A stretch of 64,000 nucleotides of DNA from Galbibacter marinus (lineage in GTDB: Bacteria > Bacteroidota > Bacteroidia > Flavobacteriales > Flavobacteriaceae), in assembly GCF_000300875.1 (NCBI RefSeq), contig NZ_AMSG01000010.1, positions 1 through 64,000 of the forward strand, written 5' to 3'. Position numbers and translations under genes: made by a program. Positions 1 to 8,964 of this stretch are shown piece after piece. Below the pieces are notes generated by a model, which saw only the letters and a program-made list of their open reading frames with translations, searched no databases and was not told where the DNA came from. The first letter of the stretch is position 1. Every line of letters begins with the position of its first letter.

Positions 1-557
1 ACTACTTCGGTAGCACAACTCGATGAAGCCCCCCGGCCCTCTTTCAACACCATTATCTTACTTATTTTTAATTTTTTTGTCCAACCAGTGGGGGGAAGTA
101 TAGAATAAGTAGCTTTGTTAAAATCGCATATATCTCTTTTGGTTGTTTTATAGCGCTGCAAGGTTCTAGCCGTATAATCCTTACCAACTAGTTTTGCCAT
201 TTTTATGTTATGTTCTTCAATCACTTCAAGAATATGTTTTCTTGTACCATCTTTTCCTAAATACCTATTACGAATTTTCATAGCTGTGATTACCTGTTGC
301 TTATCCATCATTTCCTGATAAGCCCGATATACATTCTTTTTAATTATTTCTAGGTTTCTGTTTACTTCTTTGGTAGCGGGAGAGCTACCCATTAGCTTTT
401 TGGCTTTGGCATTCCATTTCTCTAAACTCACTTTTAAAAAGGTGCTTAATTCGGAACGCTCACCACTATAAGTAATGCGTAAATAAATAGTTCCAAGTTC
501 TAAATCTTGCGCTTTACTTTTTCTGATATAAAATAATATGGATAATAAATCTTGCAT
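1..557 (-). CDS. Tyrosine recombinase (phage/transposon integrase), N-terminal part, cut by window edge
   Basis: The minus strand is open from an ATG at 557 to the window edge (185 codons). The first ~145 residues look like Bacteroidota tyrosine recombinases: an arm-type DNA-binding domain (start MQDLLSILFYIRKSK, then IYLRITYSGERSELST and SLEKWNAKA), followed by the start of the SAM-like core-binding domain (TARTLQRYKTTKRDICDF). After about residue 145 (near nt 120) the translation stops resembling an integrase and becomes basic and low in helix-forming residues, although the frame stays open. The catalytic R-H-R-Y half is not visible; it is either beyond the edge or lost. The gene reads away from tRNA-Leu, whose 3' end faces it, as in many tRNA-integrated islands. 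The family call is firm. Whether the gene is intact is doubtful. Confidence 0.7.
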   Translation of the reverse strand, partial: MQDLLSILFYIRKSKAQDLELGTIYLRITYSGERSELSTFLKVSLEKWNAKAKKLMGSSPATKEVNRNLEIIKKNVYRAYQEMMDKQQVITAMKIRNRYLGKDGTRKHILEVIEEHNIKMAKLVGKDYTARTLQRYKTTKRDICDFNKATYSILPPTGWTKKLKISKIMVLKEGRGASSSCATEV

Positions 558-735
558 AGGTTACACCTTCTTCTCTTTTAAAGGTAGTTGAAAATAGGCA
601 AACATGAAAATTTCAAAATACTGATTTATAAGTATTTAACATCTATTCGGGCGCACCTGTAGTGACACCCAAAGTGTCCCCTAATGATGCACGTTTTGGT
701 TGATATCAATTGAATTTAAATGAATATAAGGAATT

Positions 736-772
736 AAAAAACCCTGTAAAATCTGATGTTTTACAGGGTTTT
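736..772 (-). terminator. Terminator downstream of tRNA-Leu
   Basis: Read on the minus strand, AAAACCCTGTAAAA, a 7-nt loop and TTTTACAGGGTTTT form a perfect 14-bp hairpin that ends in a T-run. It lies about 25 nt past the 3' end of tRNA-Leu(CAA) and probably ends its transcript. Because it is symmetric it could also act on the + strand. Confidence 0.7.
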
Positions 773-795
773 AATGTCATTTGATATGTTAAAAG

Positions 796-877
796 TACTC
801 GAGGTGGGAATCGAACCCACACTCCCGAAAGAACTGGATTTTGAATCCAGCGCGTCTACCAATTCCGCCACTCGAGC
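796..877 (-). tRNA. tRNA-Leu (anticodon CAA)
   Basis: On the minus strand the sequence folds as a class II tRNA. The acceptor arms are GCTCGAG and CTCGAGT (first pair G-U), followed by a discriminator A with no encoded CCA. The D-arm region is TGGCGGAATTGGTAGACGC, the typical leucine start. The anticodon stem is CTGGA/TCCAG with loop TTCAAAA, giving anticodon CAA, which reads UUG. A long variable arm follows, then T-loop GTTCGATTC. Length is 82 nt. It stands alone, next to the partial integrase. Confidence 0.95.
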
Positions 878-994
878 GTATCTAAAAAGCTTCAGGTAGA
901 GTTGTGCTATTTTAGGGATGCAAATCTATAAAAAAAATCTAATAAGCAAACTAAAAATACTAAGATTTATCCTTCATCAGTTGAAATAAATGTC

Positions 995-1002
995 TAAATT
1001 TG
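995..1002 (+). promoter_or_regulatory. Bacteroidota -7 promoter motif for prs
   Basis: TAAATTTG matches the Bacteroidota -7 consensus TAnnTTTG and is followed by GCACC, common in flavobacterial promoters. It lies 52 nt before the prs ATG. No clear -33 TTTG is seen at the expected 19-nt spacing. Confidence 0.4.
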
Positions 1003-1054
1003 CACCTCGATTTGTATAACGGACTTTAATTAACTATTAAACAACATAATAGAA

Positions 1055-1996
1055 ATGCCTTATTCGGTGCCAGATCCAAAGATATTTGCTTGTACGCAAA
1101 GTAAAATTTTAGCAGAGAAAATAGCAAAAGCTTTTGGAGCGGAATTAGGAAATGTAGCCTTCACAAGATATAGTGATGGCGAGTTTCAACCATCGTTTGA
1201 AGAATCTGTCAGAGGAGCACGCGTTTTTATTATTGGTTCTACAAATCCAAGTTCTGAAAATTTAATGGAAATGTTGTTAATGTTAGACGCAGCTAAGAGA
1301 GCGTCAGCAAGACACATTACAGCGGTTATACCTTATTTTGGATGGGCTAGACAGGATAGAAAAGATAAGCCTAGAGTCCCAATAGGTGCTAAGTTGGTTG
1401 CTAAATTATTAGAGGCAGCAGGAGCGACAAGGATAATTACTATGGATCTACATGCGGATCAAATTCAAGGCTTTTTTGAAAAGCCAGTTGATCATATGTT
1501 TGCATCAACTGTATTCTTGCCGTACTTGCAAGAGTTGAATTTGAAAAATTTGACCATTGCATCTCCTGATATGGGTGGATCTAAGAGAGCTTATGCTTAT
1601 TCTAAGTTTTTAAGTTCCGACGTAGTGATTTGTTACAAACAAAGAGCTGAAGCCAATGTGATCGAACACATGGAGCTAATAGGAGATGTGACAGGAAAGA
1701 ATGTAGTTCTAGTAGATGATATGGTTGATACTGCAGGAACTTTGACAAAGGCTGCAGACTTGATGATAGAACGAGGAGCGATTAGTGTAAGAGCAATCGC
1801 AACTCATGCATTGCTATCAGGGAACGCATACGAGAAAATTGAAAACTCTAAATTATCTGAATTGATCGTTACAGATTCAATTCCACTGAAACAGCAGAGT
1901 GATAAAGTAAGAGTTATCAGCTGTGCAGAGTTATTTGCAGATGTAATGCACAGAGTGCATCACAATACTTCAATAAGCTCTAAATTTTTAATGTAA
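1055..1996 (+). CDS. prs: Ribose-phosphate pyrophosphokinase (PRPP synthetase)
   Basis: Transfers pyrophosphate from ATP to ribose 5-phosphate to give PRPP, the precursor of purines, pyrimidines, NAD, histidine and tryptophan; cytosolic. The 313-aa length is normal for class I enzymes. Visible landmarks are the N-terminal half with [17 protein letters not shown], the flexible-loop region [13 protein letters not shown], the metal/ATP histidine in [11 protein letters not shown], and the PRPP-binding loop [13 protein letters not shown] near residues 215-228. The start at MPYSVPDPK fits the family. rplY follows after 23 bp and pth after that, so the three probably form a translation/nucleotide cluster. 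Nothing odd is seen. Confidence 0.97.
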   Translation: MPYSVPDPKIFACTQSKILAEKIAKAFGAELGNVAFTRYSDGEFQPSFEESVRGARVFIIGSTNPSSENLMEMLLMLDAAKRASARHITAVIPYFGWARQDRKDKPRVPIGAKLVAKLLEAAGATRIITMDLHADQIQGFFEKPVDHMFASTVFLPYLQELNLKNLTIASPDMGGSKRAYAYSKFLSSDVVICYKQRAEANVIEHMELIGDVTGKNVVLVDDMVDTAGTLTKAADLMIERGAISVRAIATHALLSGNAYEKIENSKLSELIVTDSIPLKQQSDKVRVISCAELFADVMHRVHHNTSISSKFLM

Positions 1997-2019
1997 AATT
2001 TATTAATTTTTTATATATA

Positions 2020-2631
2020 ATGAAGTCAATTACAATTAAAGGATCTCAAAGAGAAAGCGTGGGCAAGGTATCGACCAAAGCCTTACGTAATGCTGGAAAG
2101 GTTCCTTGCGTTATTTACGGAGGGGATAAAGCACTACACTTTTCAGCTGAAGAAAAAGCATTTAAAGACTTGGTGTACACTCCAAATGCGCACACTGTAG
2201 TTATTTCATTGGAAGATGGAGCATCTTACAATGCTATTTTACAGGACATTCAATTTCACCCTGTAACTGATACTATTCTACATATTGATTTTTATCAATT
2301 AGAAGATGATAGAGAAGTTACTATTGAAATTCCAGTTAGGACTGTAGGTGTTGCACCAGGCGTTTTAGCAGGTGGTGTGTTACGTCTTAACAGTCGTAAA
2401 CTAAAAGTAAAAGCATTGCCAGCGAACCTTCCAGATTATATCGAAGCTGATATTTCAGGACTTGAAATTGGAAACAAATTATATGTTACCAAGGTTGCAA
2501 ATGAGAATTACAAAATCATGCACCCAGATAACACTGTAGTATGTCAAGTTAGAGTATCACGTGCTGCGATGAAAGCTGCTCAAGATGCGGCTAAAGAAGA
2601 AAAAGCAGCTGGTGCTAAAAAGGCTGAATAA
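2020..2631 (+). CDS. rplY: 50S ribosomal protein bL25/general stress protein Ctc
   Basis: Binds 5S rRNA in the large ribosomal subunit. At 203 aa it is the long two-domain (TL5/Ctc) form: an N-terminal 5S-binding barrel (residues ~1-90, with [10 protein letters not shown]) and a C-terminal TL5 domain (~95-185, with [17 protein letters not shown] and [18 protein letters not shown]), then a basic, Ala/Lys-rich tail. The gene starts 23 bp after prs and is followed by a clear hairpin terminator, so prs-rplY looks like one transcript. Confidence 0.96.
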   Translation: MKSITIKGSQRESVGKVSTKALRNAGKVPCVIYGGDKALHFSAEEKAFKDLVYTPNAHTVVISLEDGASYNAILQDIQFHPVTDTILHIDFYQLEDDREVTIEIPVRTVGVAPGVLAGGVLRLNSRKLKVKALPANLPDYIEADISGLEIGNKLYVTKVANENYKIMHPDNTVVCQVRVSRAAMKAAQDAAKEEKAAGAKKAE

Positions 2632-2659
2632 GTTTTTTAAAAGTATTTACTATATTACT

Positions 2660-2685
2660 AGGCATCTCATTTTGGGATGCCTTTT
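2660..2685 (+). terminator. Rho-independent terminator after rplY
   Basis: AGGCATCTC, loop ATTTT and GGGATGCCT form a 9-bp stem (one G-U pair) followed by TTT. It lies 28 bp past the rplY stop and 20 bp before pth. Confidence 0.75.
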
Positions 2686-2705
2686 AAATTATATAGCATT
2701 TCAAT

Positions 2706-3329
2706 ATGATACGTTTTCTAAAAAATCTTTTAACTAAAAGCGGTAGTAAAGACCACGATGTTATGAAAAAGTATTTGATCGTTGGCCTTGGGAACATTGG
2801 TTCTGAATACGAAAACACAAGGCATAACATAGGATTTAAAGTGTTAGATCATTTGGCGAAAAAAGAAGATCTAAGTTTTCAGTCTAATAAATTAGGGGCT
2901 ATAACCCAATATAAGTTTAAAGGAAGAACACTTGTTTTACTAAAGCCAAGCACCTACATGAACCTCAGTGGTAAGGCTGTTCGCTATTGGATGACCAAGG
3001 AAAAAATACCTTTGGAAAACATCTTAATCATAACAGACGATATTAATCTTAGCTTTGGTACTATACGCCTGAAAACAAAAGGAAGTGACGGTGGACACAA
3101 TGGCTTAAAAGATATTCAACTGCAATTAGGAACACAACAATACTCCCGTTTTCGTTTTGGAATTGGAGCTGAATTCTCAAAGGGTAGACAAATAGAATAT
3201 GTGCTAGGTCAGTGGAGCCCAGAAGAGGAAGCTAAACTAGAAGAGCGTATTGAAAGAGCAAGAGAGCTTGTTAATTCTTTTGCAACCGCTGGGGTACAAA
3301 TAACGATGAATACTTTTAATAATACCTGA
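2706..3329 (+). CDS. pth: Peptidyl-tRNA hydrolase
   Basis: Cleaves the ester bond of peptidyl-tRNA released from stalled ribosomes and recycles the tRNA; cytosolic. Family residues are present: VGLGN and NTRHNIGF (catalytic His), [19 protein letters not shown] (catalytic Asp) and [10 protein letters not shown] 19-residue basic leader ([14 protein letters not shown]...) precedes the conserved core, so a shorter start at [11 protein letters not shown] (nt 2763) is possible. I keep the longer start because similar leaders occur in flavobacterial homologues. It ends 14 bp from the convergent lipoprotein gene, with no hairpin between them. Confidence 0.95.
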   Translation: MIRFLKNLLTKSGSKDHDVMKKYLIVGLGNIGSEYENTRHNIGFKVLDHLAKKEDLSFQSNKLGAITQYKFKGRTLVLLKPSTYMNLSGKAVRYWMTKEKIPLENILIITDDINLSFGTIRLKTKGSDGGHNGLKDIQLQLGTQQYSRFRFGIGAEFSKGRQIEYVLGQWSPEEEAKLEERIERARELVNSFATAGVQITMNTFNNT

Positions 3330-3343
3330 AAAAAAGTTTTTAG

Positions 3344-4030
3344 TTACTCGATTCTAAATTCTCCAATACTCGATGGAGTACGATTTCCAGACTGATCTAT
3401 GGTGTTGACATACCAATAATAGACATTCGAAGATAAAGGCGCCAATGTATGCGTTTGATCGGATAATCCCACAGCTACATTTTTAGTTGGCGGACTGAGG
3501 GAGTCCAAAAAGACTTCATATTCTTTAATATCGTTATCGACATCAGTGCCCTTCCAAGTCAATTCAATATTGGTTGTATTATAAGAAGTACTACCTGTTT
3601 TCGGATTGATAAGTTCGGCTGGAAATGGAGGGTAACTTACCACCCCTTCTCCTGCATTGTAAAACTTCCAGAGATTACTAGTGGTACTGTCTCCACTTTT
3701 AGTGTTTATAGAGATAACAAACCATGAATAAGGGGTGTTTCTTGAAAGGACAACTTCTTTAAAAGTCTCTTTAGTAGTATAGGTTTCGATACGGTTCGAA
3801 AGTAAATTTCTAACCGTTAGGGTGAAATTGTCTGCTCCCTTGTTGGGCTCCCACTCAAATGTAATACTACTTCTGTTTTGGTCAATAAGAACACCCTGGG
3901 TACAAGTCTCATCCTTTTCAGGAAATAAAAGGGTAGCTACCTCAGGTTTGGTTGGTCGAGGGTTGTCATCCTTGCTATTACATGCCAATGTGATGATCAC
4001 TAAACCAAGTATAAGAGCTATCTTTTTCAT
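3344..4030 (-). CDS. Lipoprotein with fibronectin type III-like domains
   Basis: 228 aa. The signal peptide MKKIALILGLVIITLAC ends in a lipobox (TLAC), with the acylated Cys at residue 17 followed by NSKDDN. Two beta-sandwich repeats of fibronectin III type follow (~35-125 with SITFEWEPNKGADNFTLTV and YSWFVISIN; ~135-228 with IELTWKGTDVDNDIKEYEVF and VYYWYVNTIDQSGN). No catalytic motif is seen. It starts 21 bp after the T9SS metalloprotease on the same strand, so co-transcription is likely. Role unknown: possibly a surface-binding or accessory protein for the protease. The domain call rests on pattern only. Confidence 0.75.
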   Translation of the reverse strand: MKKIALILGLVIITLACNSKDDNPRPTKPEVATLLFPEKDETCTQGVLIDQNRSSITFEWEPNKGADNFTLTVRNLLSNRIETYTTKETFKEVVLSRNTPYSWFVISINTKSGDSTTSNLWKFYNAGEGVVSYPPFPAELINPKTGSTSYNTTNIELTWKGTDVDNDIKEYEVFLDSLSPPTKNVAVGLSDQTHTLAPLSSNVYYWYVNTIDQSGNRTPSSIGEFRIE

Positions 4031-4051
4031 TTATTAATTTTTTACTTCCTA

Positions 4052-7000
4052 TTATCGTTTAACCAGTTTAATAACCTCTGAAATGGTTTTGTTTTCTGCT
4101 CTTAGTACATAGGTGCCAGAAGAAAGTCCAATGATATCTAACTGTATGTTCCCTTGGCTGTCTGTATTGGTATCTAGGTTCATTAGCCTTCGGCCAGCGA
4201 GGTCATATATCGAAATTTTAAAGGAGGTGTCCATAAAGGGAGTTTGGAGTTGTACCTCATTTTGAAAAGGATTGGGATAAGCTAAAAACGTTTGCTGGGA
4301 AACAAATATCTTTTCAAAAGTTCCTTGGCAATCTTTATTGGTGCTAACGCGTAGGGTATTTATGTCTTTGTCCAAGCGAAGCTCGATAAACTGTCTATTA
4401 GTCCTAGATATGTTTCCATTGAGGTTTATGGTGTATAGGTCTGAACCAGTGAGCTGTAGTCTTAATATATCGCCCTCTAATTGTTTGGCATAAACGGAGA
4501 GTAATTCAGGTTGAGCGATAACTACATCAAAACACTGCTGATAATCGGGATTTTGCGCCACTGTGAAACACAATGTATAATTACCAGAAGACAGGGAAGC
4601 AAAGCTGCTAGTTTGATTTAAATCTACGGAAAGATCTGTTCCATTGCCTGTGAGTCTCACCGTGTAATCATAGCTGCTATCTACAATATCTATTTTTATG
4701 GATCCATCATTTTGGTCAATACAACTTTCAGCAGTAAGAGTTAGATGATAGTTTTGTTCATCGATGCTAAAAATTTCGCAACCGTTGACATCGACCCTAG
4801 CACCTTGTGGTGTGTTTGGGCAAAGGTCATCAGTATCTAATACACCATCTTTATCTGAATCCGTAATGTACTCGCCACTTATACAGATGTTTAGTCCAAA
4901 ATTATTAATGGTGCCCCCGTCATGACTGTTGCTGTCCTCTACTACTAATTGCCATAAACCTTTACTAGGCTCACCTTTTAAGGCAGATAAAGGTTGTTCA
5001 GGTCTTATTTGACCACTAAGAGATGGAACTTCATATAAACATGTGATCGTGGTGCCTTGATCGGTAAAAGTTACATTGATATCCTTTTGATTGCCGCATT
5101 GTTGAGTTAATAATGGAATAGTGGTGCCTGAAGGAGATATCAATGAAATACTTAAATCTTCTAACCAAGAATGTGTGATATCAACCAAGACACTAACTTG
5201 ATTAATTTCTCCTGCCTCAAGAAAATCGATGGCACTAGTGACCGAGGATGCTCCCATAGAAGAAATTGTTACATTATCAGTGTTGTTTTCGGATTTACAT
5301 GAGATGTTGATGGTTGTAAAACTGAAAGTATTGGAGAATTCTCCATCGCCACAAGTGTTTATTGGTTTTACTCTCCAGTAATAAGTTGTGGTAGCTTCAA
5401 GGTCATCTACGGCAAATTCTGTTGTATTAACAAGGCCATTATCAAGTAAAATGCTAAAATCTGGAGCCGTAGATACTTGGACTTCAAATTGACTTGCATT
5501 TGGATAATCTTCCCAAGTTAGGATACTTTGAATTGGAACATCAGTTTGTTGATCCATTGGTGTTTTTAAAACAAGAGGATCCATTGTTACATTATACATT
5601 GAAAGTTGTATAGGGTACTCTTTTGGTTCTCCTGTGGAGGATTCTGCAATTACAGTTAAAACACTGGTTCCTGAGTCAAGAGTTTCTGTGCCACTTATAC
5701 TTATGGTTACTTGGGTGTCTGTAGAGTTTGCTTGATTTTGGCTAAAACTAACTACTAATCCAACAGGTGCATCTGTGACAGAAAACGTCGTGGTTTCATT
5801 GTAACCAGAGTAGGTCTGATAGGTAAAAGGAATGTCTATATCTTCTGGCTGACAGACTTGGTATTCAAGACTGTCAAATATCAATGCATAGTTAGCTGGA
5901 CTAATTGAAAGGACTGCTTTGTTTATGGCAAAGAAAACATTATTTGCAGCTTTGACCATAATTCTAGCATTTGTACTATTGATATCTCCAGGAATTACAA
6001 TTCTTGCCTCTCCATCATTTTCGGTATTTTCCTTTAGTACAATGGGTGTTTCTAGATTTGATTCGAGGATAAGATATATATCGACAAAATCGGTCTGAAT
6101 TGGAAGTGCATTGGTTTGAGCCACATTCCAATTGATGGTATATACTTCTCCACCACGCAGAGTTTCTGTGGTATTTTGAGATGTGACCTCAAAAGTTTCA
6201 CCAGTATCTACGGTCGTTACAACAAGATTTGAACGCGCAATTTGTCCTCCTTCTGGATTGTTGTCTCTCACTAATAATGAAAAATTCAAATCTCTAGAAA
6301 CTTCAGGTATTACTTCCCAAGTTGGGGTTAGATCGTTTGTGAGTAACGCCTCCTTAGAGGGGAAATACCGTTTCGAGGATGTATTAGGAGGGAGTGAGCG
6401 AAATAAGGGTCCAACTTTTGATTCAGCGGAAGGAGGTTGTACTGCAACCTCATTGTCCTGTTGCTCCCATGAATATGTCAACACATCCCCATCCACGTCG
6501 CTAACATCCCCATCTAAAACGAAGGCTGTTCTAGCGGGAATGGTGTAATTTGATAAAGTTGAAATCACTGGAGCCTGATTGGCAATGGCAGACTCTGTAG
6601 CACAATCACTGTTTCCGTATATGATGTTATCCCATATTTGAGAAATACTCACGGCGTGGAAATAAGCATCGCTATTTCCTTGGATGTTATCTGGACAAAT
6701 CCCAGCATAACTCATCACTGTTGAGCCACTACCAGGTTCAACCGCAGTGGAACTAGTTCTATTGGCCTTGCATGAGTTATTAAAGGTATGTGTTGCTCCG
6801 AATTGATGACCCATTTCATGAGCTACAAAATCAATATCGAAGGCATCACCTTCTGGGAAATAGAAACCTGTAATTCCTCTTGCTTTGTTGGGTGTACATA
6901 CAGAGCGCAATTGCGCAATTCCGTCACCACCTGAACTGGTTTTAGTAAACACATGACCGATGTCGTAATTAGCTACACCAATTGCCGAGTCAATAAGTGT

Positions 7001-7882
7001 TTGGATTTCGTTATTGATAATTATTTCTGAATCATTATTGGTTAGTCCATCAGTATCAGGATCTAAAAATATAAGAAGGTCATTGTCCTCAATAATCTCT
7101 AGGTGGATTGCCAAATCATTTTCGTAAATACTATTTACTCGCGTTATAGTAGTGTTCATAGCTGCGAGTACAGTTGCTTTCTTTTCTTGATCTGTGGCCG
7201 TTGGACTAAGATCAGCCTGCAGTATATGAAATTCAGCGTATTCGGCCGAACAAGCTAGCGCTAATCGATAAGTCCTAAGAGTACTGTCATCGACGGGTCG
7301 CATCATTAGGTCTTCATCGTTCGTGTTTACGCTAAATTGTTTGTTGTTTTGTTGTACCCTACAACTGAATTCTTTGGTGTTAAATCCTTCCTTATCAATA
7401 AGGTAATAGGTGTCTGATTCGTCTTTACTTGGGTTGATATAGGTGACTTTGCCTTTGGCTTTATCCTTTATTAATCCATGAAAACCCTGAGGGTCTACTG
7501 AGAAATAAATTTGTATTAAGGGATTATTAACCGATGTTCCCTTATATGATTTTATTTCAGGGTATTTATCAGATAATGCCTTGGATAAGACACTGTGCTC
7601 TTTTACTTCAAATTGTTCAAAATTATTTTCCGAGATTGGAAAACTAATTATAGCTTTAGAAGACCTAGCCGCAGGTAAACCCTTGGAATTTAGATTAGTT
7701 GGAAGTTGATTTTTAAACTGAGAAAGTTCTACTTGAAAATAAGACGGAGTATAGGTAGGTTTGATGAGATTATTTTTCACACTACTCACCGATTTACTCC
7801 ATACATCCTCTTGTTGAGAATACATTGAACTACAATAAATTAGGGTCAAAAACCCCAGGAATAAACGTGAAAACTTGCCCAT
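4052..7882 (-). CDS. Secreted reprolysin-type (M12B-like) zinc metalloprotease with T9SS sorting domain
   Basis: 1276-aa secreted protease. Signal peptide (MGKFSRLFLGFLTLIYC), then a ~200-aa propeptide. The catalytic domain carries HEMGHQFGATH at residues 355-365 (zinc HExxHxxGxxH) and a Met-turn VMSYAGIC further on. Next come Ig/fibronectin-like modules (TYYWRVKPIN at ~840-850) and a proprotein-convertase P domain (~866-1000, with SLISPSGTTIPLL and GLWQLVVEDS). A thrombospondin type 3-like calcium repeat (DSDKDGVLDTDDLCPN, ~1008-1024), an Ig-like unit and a C-terminal type A T9SS sorting domain follow (from FLAYPNPF, ~1198, to the end KLVKR). It is probably exported to the surface or medium and degrades protein. 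A lipoprotein gene follows 21 bp downstream. Confidence 0.93.
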   Translation of the reverse strand: MGKFSRLFLGFLTLIYCSSMYSQQEDVWSKSVSSVKNNLIKPTYTPSYFQVELSQFKNQLPTNLNSKGLPAARSSKAIISFPISENNFEQFEVKEHSVLSKALSDKYPEIKSYKGTSVNNPLIQIYFSVDPQGFHGLIKDKAKGKVTYINPSKDESDTYYLIDKEGFNTKEFSCRVQQNNKQFSVNTNDEDLMMRPVDDSTLRTYRLALACSAEYAEFHILQADLSPTATDQEKKATVLAAMNTTITRVNSIYENDLAIHLEIIEDNDLLIFLDPDTDGLTNNDSEIIINNEIQTLIDSAIGVANYDIGHVFTKTSSGGDGIAQLRSVCTPNKARGITGFYFPEGDAFDIDFVAHEMGHQFGATHTFNNSCKANRTSSTAVEPGSGSTVMSYAGICPDNIQGNSDAYFHAVSISQIWDNIIYGNSDCATESAIANQAPVISTLSNYTIPARTAFVLDGDVSDVDGDVLTYSWEQQDNEVAVQPPSAESKVGPLFRSLPPNTSSKRYFPSKEALLTNDLTPTWEVIPEVSRDLNFSLLVRDNNPEGGQIARSNLVVTTVDTGETFEVTSQNTTETLRGGEVYTINWNVAQTNALPIQTDFVDIYLILESNLETPIVLKENTENDGEARIVIPGDINSTNARIMVKAANNVFFAINKAVLSISPANYALIFDSLEYQVCQPEDIDIPFTYQTYSGYNETTTFSVTDAPVGLVVSFSQNQANSTDTQVTISISGTETLDSGTSVLTVIAESSTGEPKEYPIQLSMYNVTMDPLVLKTPMDQQTDVPIQSILTWEDYPNASQFEVQVSTAPDFSILLDNGLVNTTEFAVDDLEATTTYYWRVKPINTCGDGEFSNTFSFTTINISCKSENNTDNVTISSMGASSVTSAIDFLEAGEINQVSVLVDITHSWLEDLSISLISPSGTTIPLLTQQCGNQKDINVTFTDQGTTITCLYEVPSLSGQIRPEQPLSALKGEPSKGLWQLVVEDSNSHDGGTINNFGLNICISGEYITDSDKDGVLDTDDLCPNTPQGARVDVNGCEIFSIDEQNYHLTLTAESCIDQNDGSIKIDIVDSSYDYTVRLTGNGTDLSVDLNQTSSFASLSSGNYTLCFTVAQNPDYQQCFDVVIAQPELLSVYAKQLEGDILRLQLTGSDLYTINLNGNISRTNRQFIELRLDKDINTLRVSTNKDCQGTFEKIFVSQQTFLAYPNPFQNEVQLQTPFMDTSFKISIYDLAGRRLMNLDTNTDSQGNIQLDIIGLSSGTYVLRAENKTISEVIKLVKR

Positions 7883-8025
7883 TTCTACTTACTGTCAGGG
7901 AATAAAAATAGTTAAATTTACGCTCTTAATTTTAAAAAAAGACAAATACCCGCTCTTATAGCCTTAATTATTCTCTTTTAAATTCGTTATTTTGTGGTAT
8001 GAGTTTAATATTAAAGAACGCATAA

Positions 8026-8964
8026 GTGATTATCAAAAGAAATCTTTTTGACAAAGACGAAAATTATCACACGGTTGTCACCATTGGAACCTTTGATGGA
8101 GTACATGTTGGACACCGAAAAATCATCGATAAGCTGGTCACCATTGCCAAGGCGAATAAGCTGAGGTCTACTATACTTACTTTTTTTCCACATCCAAGGA
8201 TGGTGTTGCAACAGGCAACAGATTTAAAATTGCTCAATACTCTTGATGAGAAAATAGCGATACTTGAAAAATCTGGATTGGATCAATTGATTATTCATCC
8301 ATTTACAAAGGAGTTCTCACGTTTGAGCGCTGAGAAGTATGTCAAAGAAGTATTAGTAGATCATATTAAAGCAAAGAAGGTTATTATCGGATATGACCAT
8401 CGCTTTGGGAGAAACCGAACTGCGACAATTGAGGACCTTGTTAGTTATGGTGAGAAGTACGGTTTTGAAGTTGAACAAATTTCTGCAGAGGAGGTTAATG
8501 AAGTTTCAGTAAGTTCTACTAAAATTAGGAAGGCCTTAGAGGATGGTGATGTGAAGACAGCCAATGCGTATCTGGGTTATTGTTATATGCTCGGTGGGGT
8601 GATTACTCGTGGTAGAGGTATTGGAAAAGACTTAGGATTTGCTACGGCAAATATACATATCGAAGAGAAGTATAAACTAATCCCTAAAGTTGGGGTTTAT
8701 GTTATTAGAACTCTTTATCGCGGAAAGCTTCTTTATGGGATGATGAACATAGGATTTAACCCTACCGTTCAAGGAGATAAACAAACAATCGAGGTACATT
8801 TATTTGATTTTCAAGGGGATTTGTATGGAGAAACCTTGAGTGTTGAGCTATTGCAGCGTCTGAGAGATGAGCAAAAATTTGATTCTGTTGAAGAATTAAG
8901 ACTTCAATTGGAAAAGGATAAAGCAGTATCACTCTCCCATATAGAAAAGCTTCATGCTGACTAA
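8026..8964 (+). CDS. ribF: Bifunctional riboflavin kinase/FAD synthetase
   Basis: Makes FMN from riboflavin and ATP, then FAD from FMN and ATP; cytosolic. The N-terminal FAD synthetase domain (~1-180) has GTFDGVHVGH (nucleotidyl-transfer motif), FFPHPR, GYDHRFGRNR and SSTKIRKAL. The C-terminal kinase domain (~185-305) has GRGIGKDLGFATANI, NIGFNPT and VHLFDF. The length of 312 aa is typical. The start is GTG at 8026; no in-frame ATG lies before GTFDG, so a non-ATG start is needed. Its 3' end overlaps the next gene by 11 nt, so the two are translationally coupled. No FMN riboswitch is visible upstream. Confidence 0.95.
   Translation: MIIKRNLFDKDENYHTVVTIGTFDGVHVGHRKIIDKLVTIAKANKLRSTILTFFPHPRMVLQQATDLKLLNTLDEKIAILEKSGLDQLIIHPFTKEFSRLSAEKYVKEVLVDHIKAKKVIIGYDHRFGRNRTATIEDLVSYGEKYGFEVEQISAEEVNEVSVSSTKIRKALEDGDVKTANAYLGYCYMLGGVITRGRGIGKDLGFATANIHIEEKYKLIPKVGVYVIRTLYRGKLLYGMMNIGFNPTVQGDKQTIEVHLFDFQGDLYGETLSVELLQRLRDEQKFDSVEELRLQLEKDKAVSLSHIEKLHAD

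Noticed and set aside
1-120. Complete insertion sequence at the left edge
   Set aside because: Only a short foreign-looking segment is visible; there is no transposase frame and no second inverted end, so it is given only as a possible breakpoint.
6183-6548. Plus-strand frame inside the metalloprotease
   Set aside because: Shadow of a recognised gene; no signal or domain.
7883-8025. FMN riboswitch before ribF
   Set aside because: The 143-bp gap is AT-rich and lacks the conserved multi-stem core. Bacteroidota ribF is not usually so controlled.
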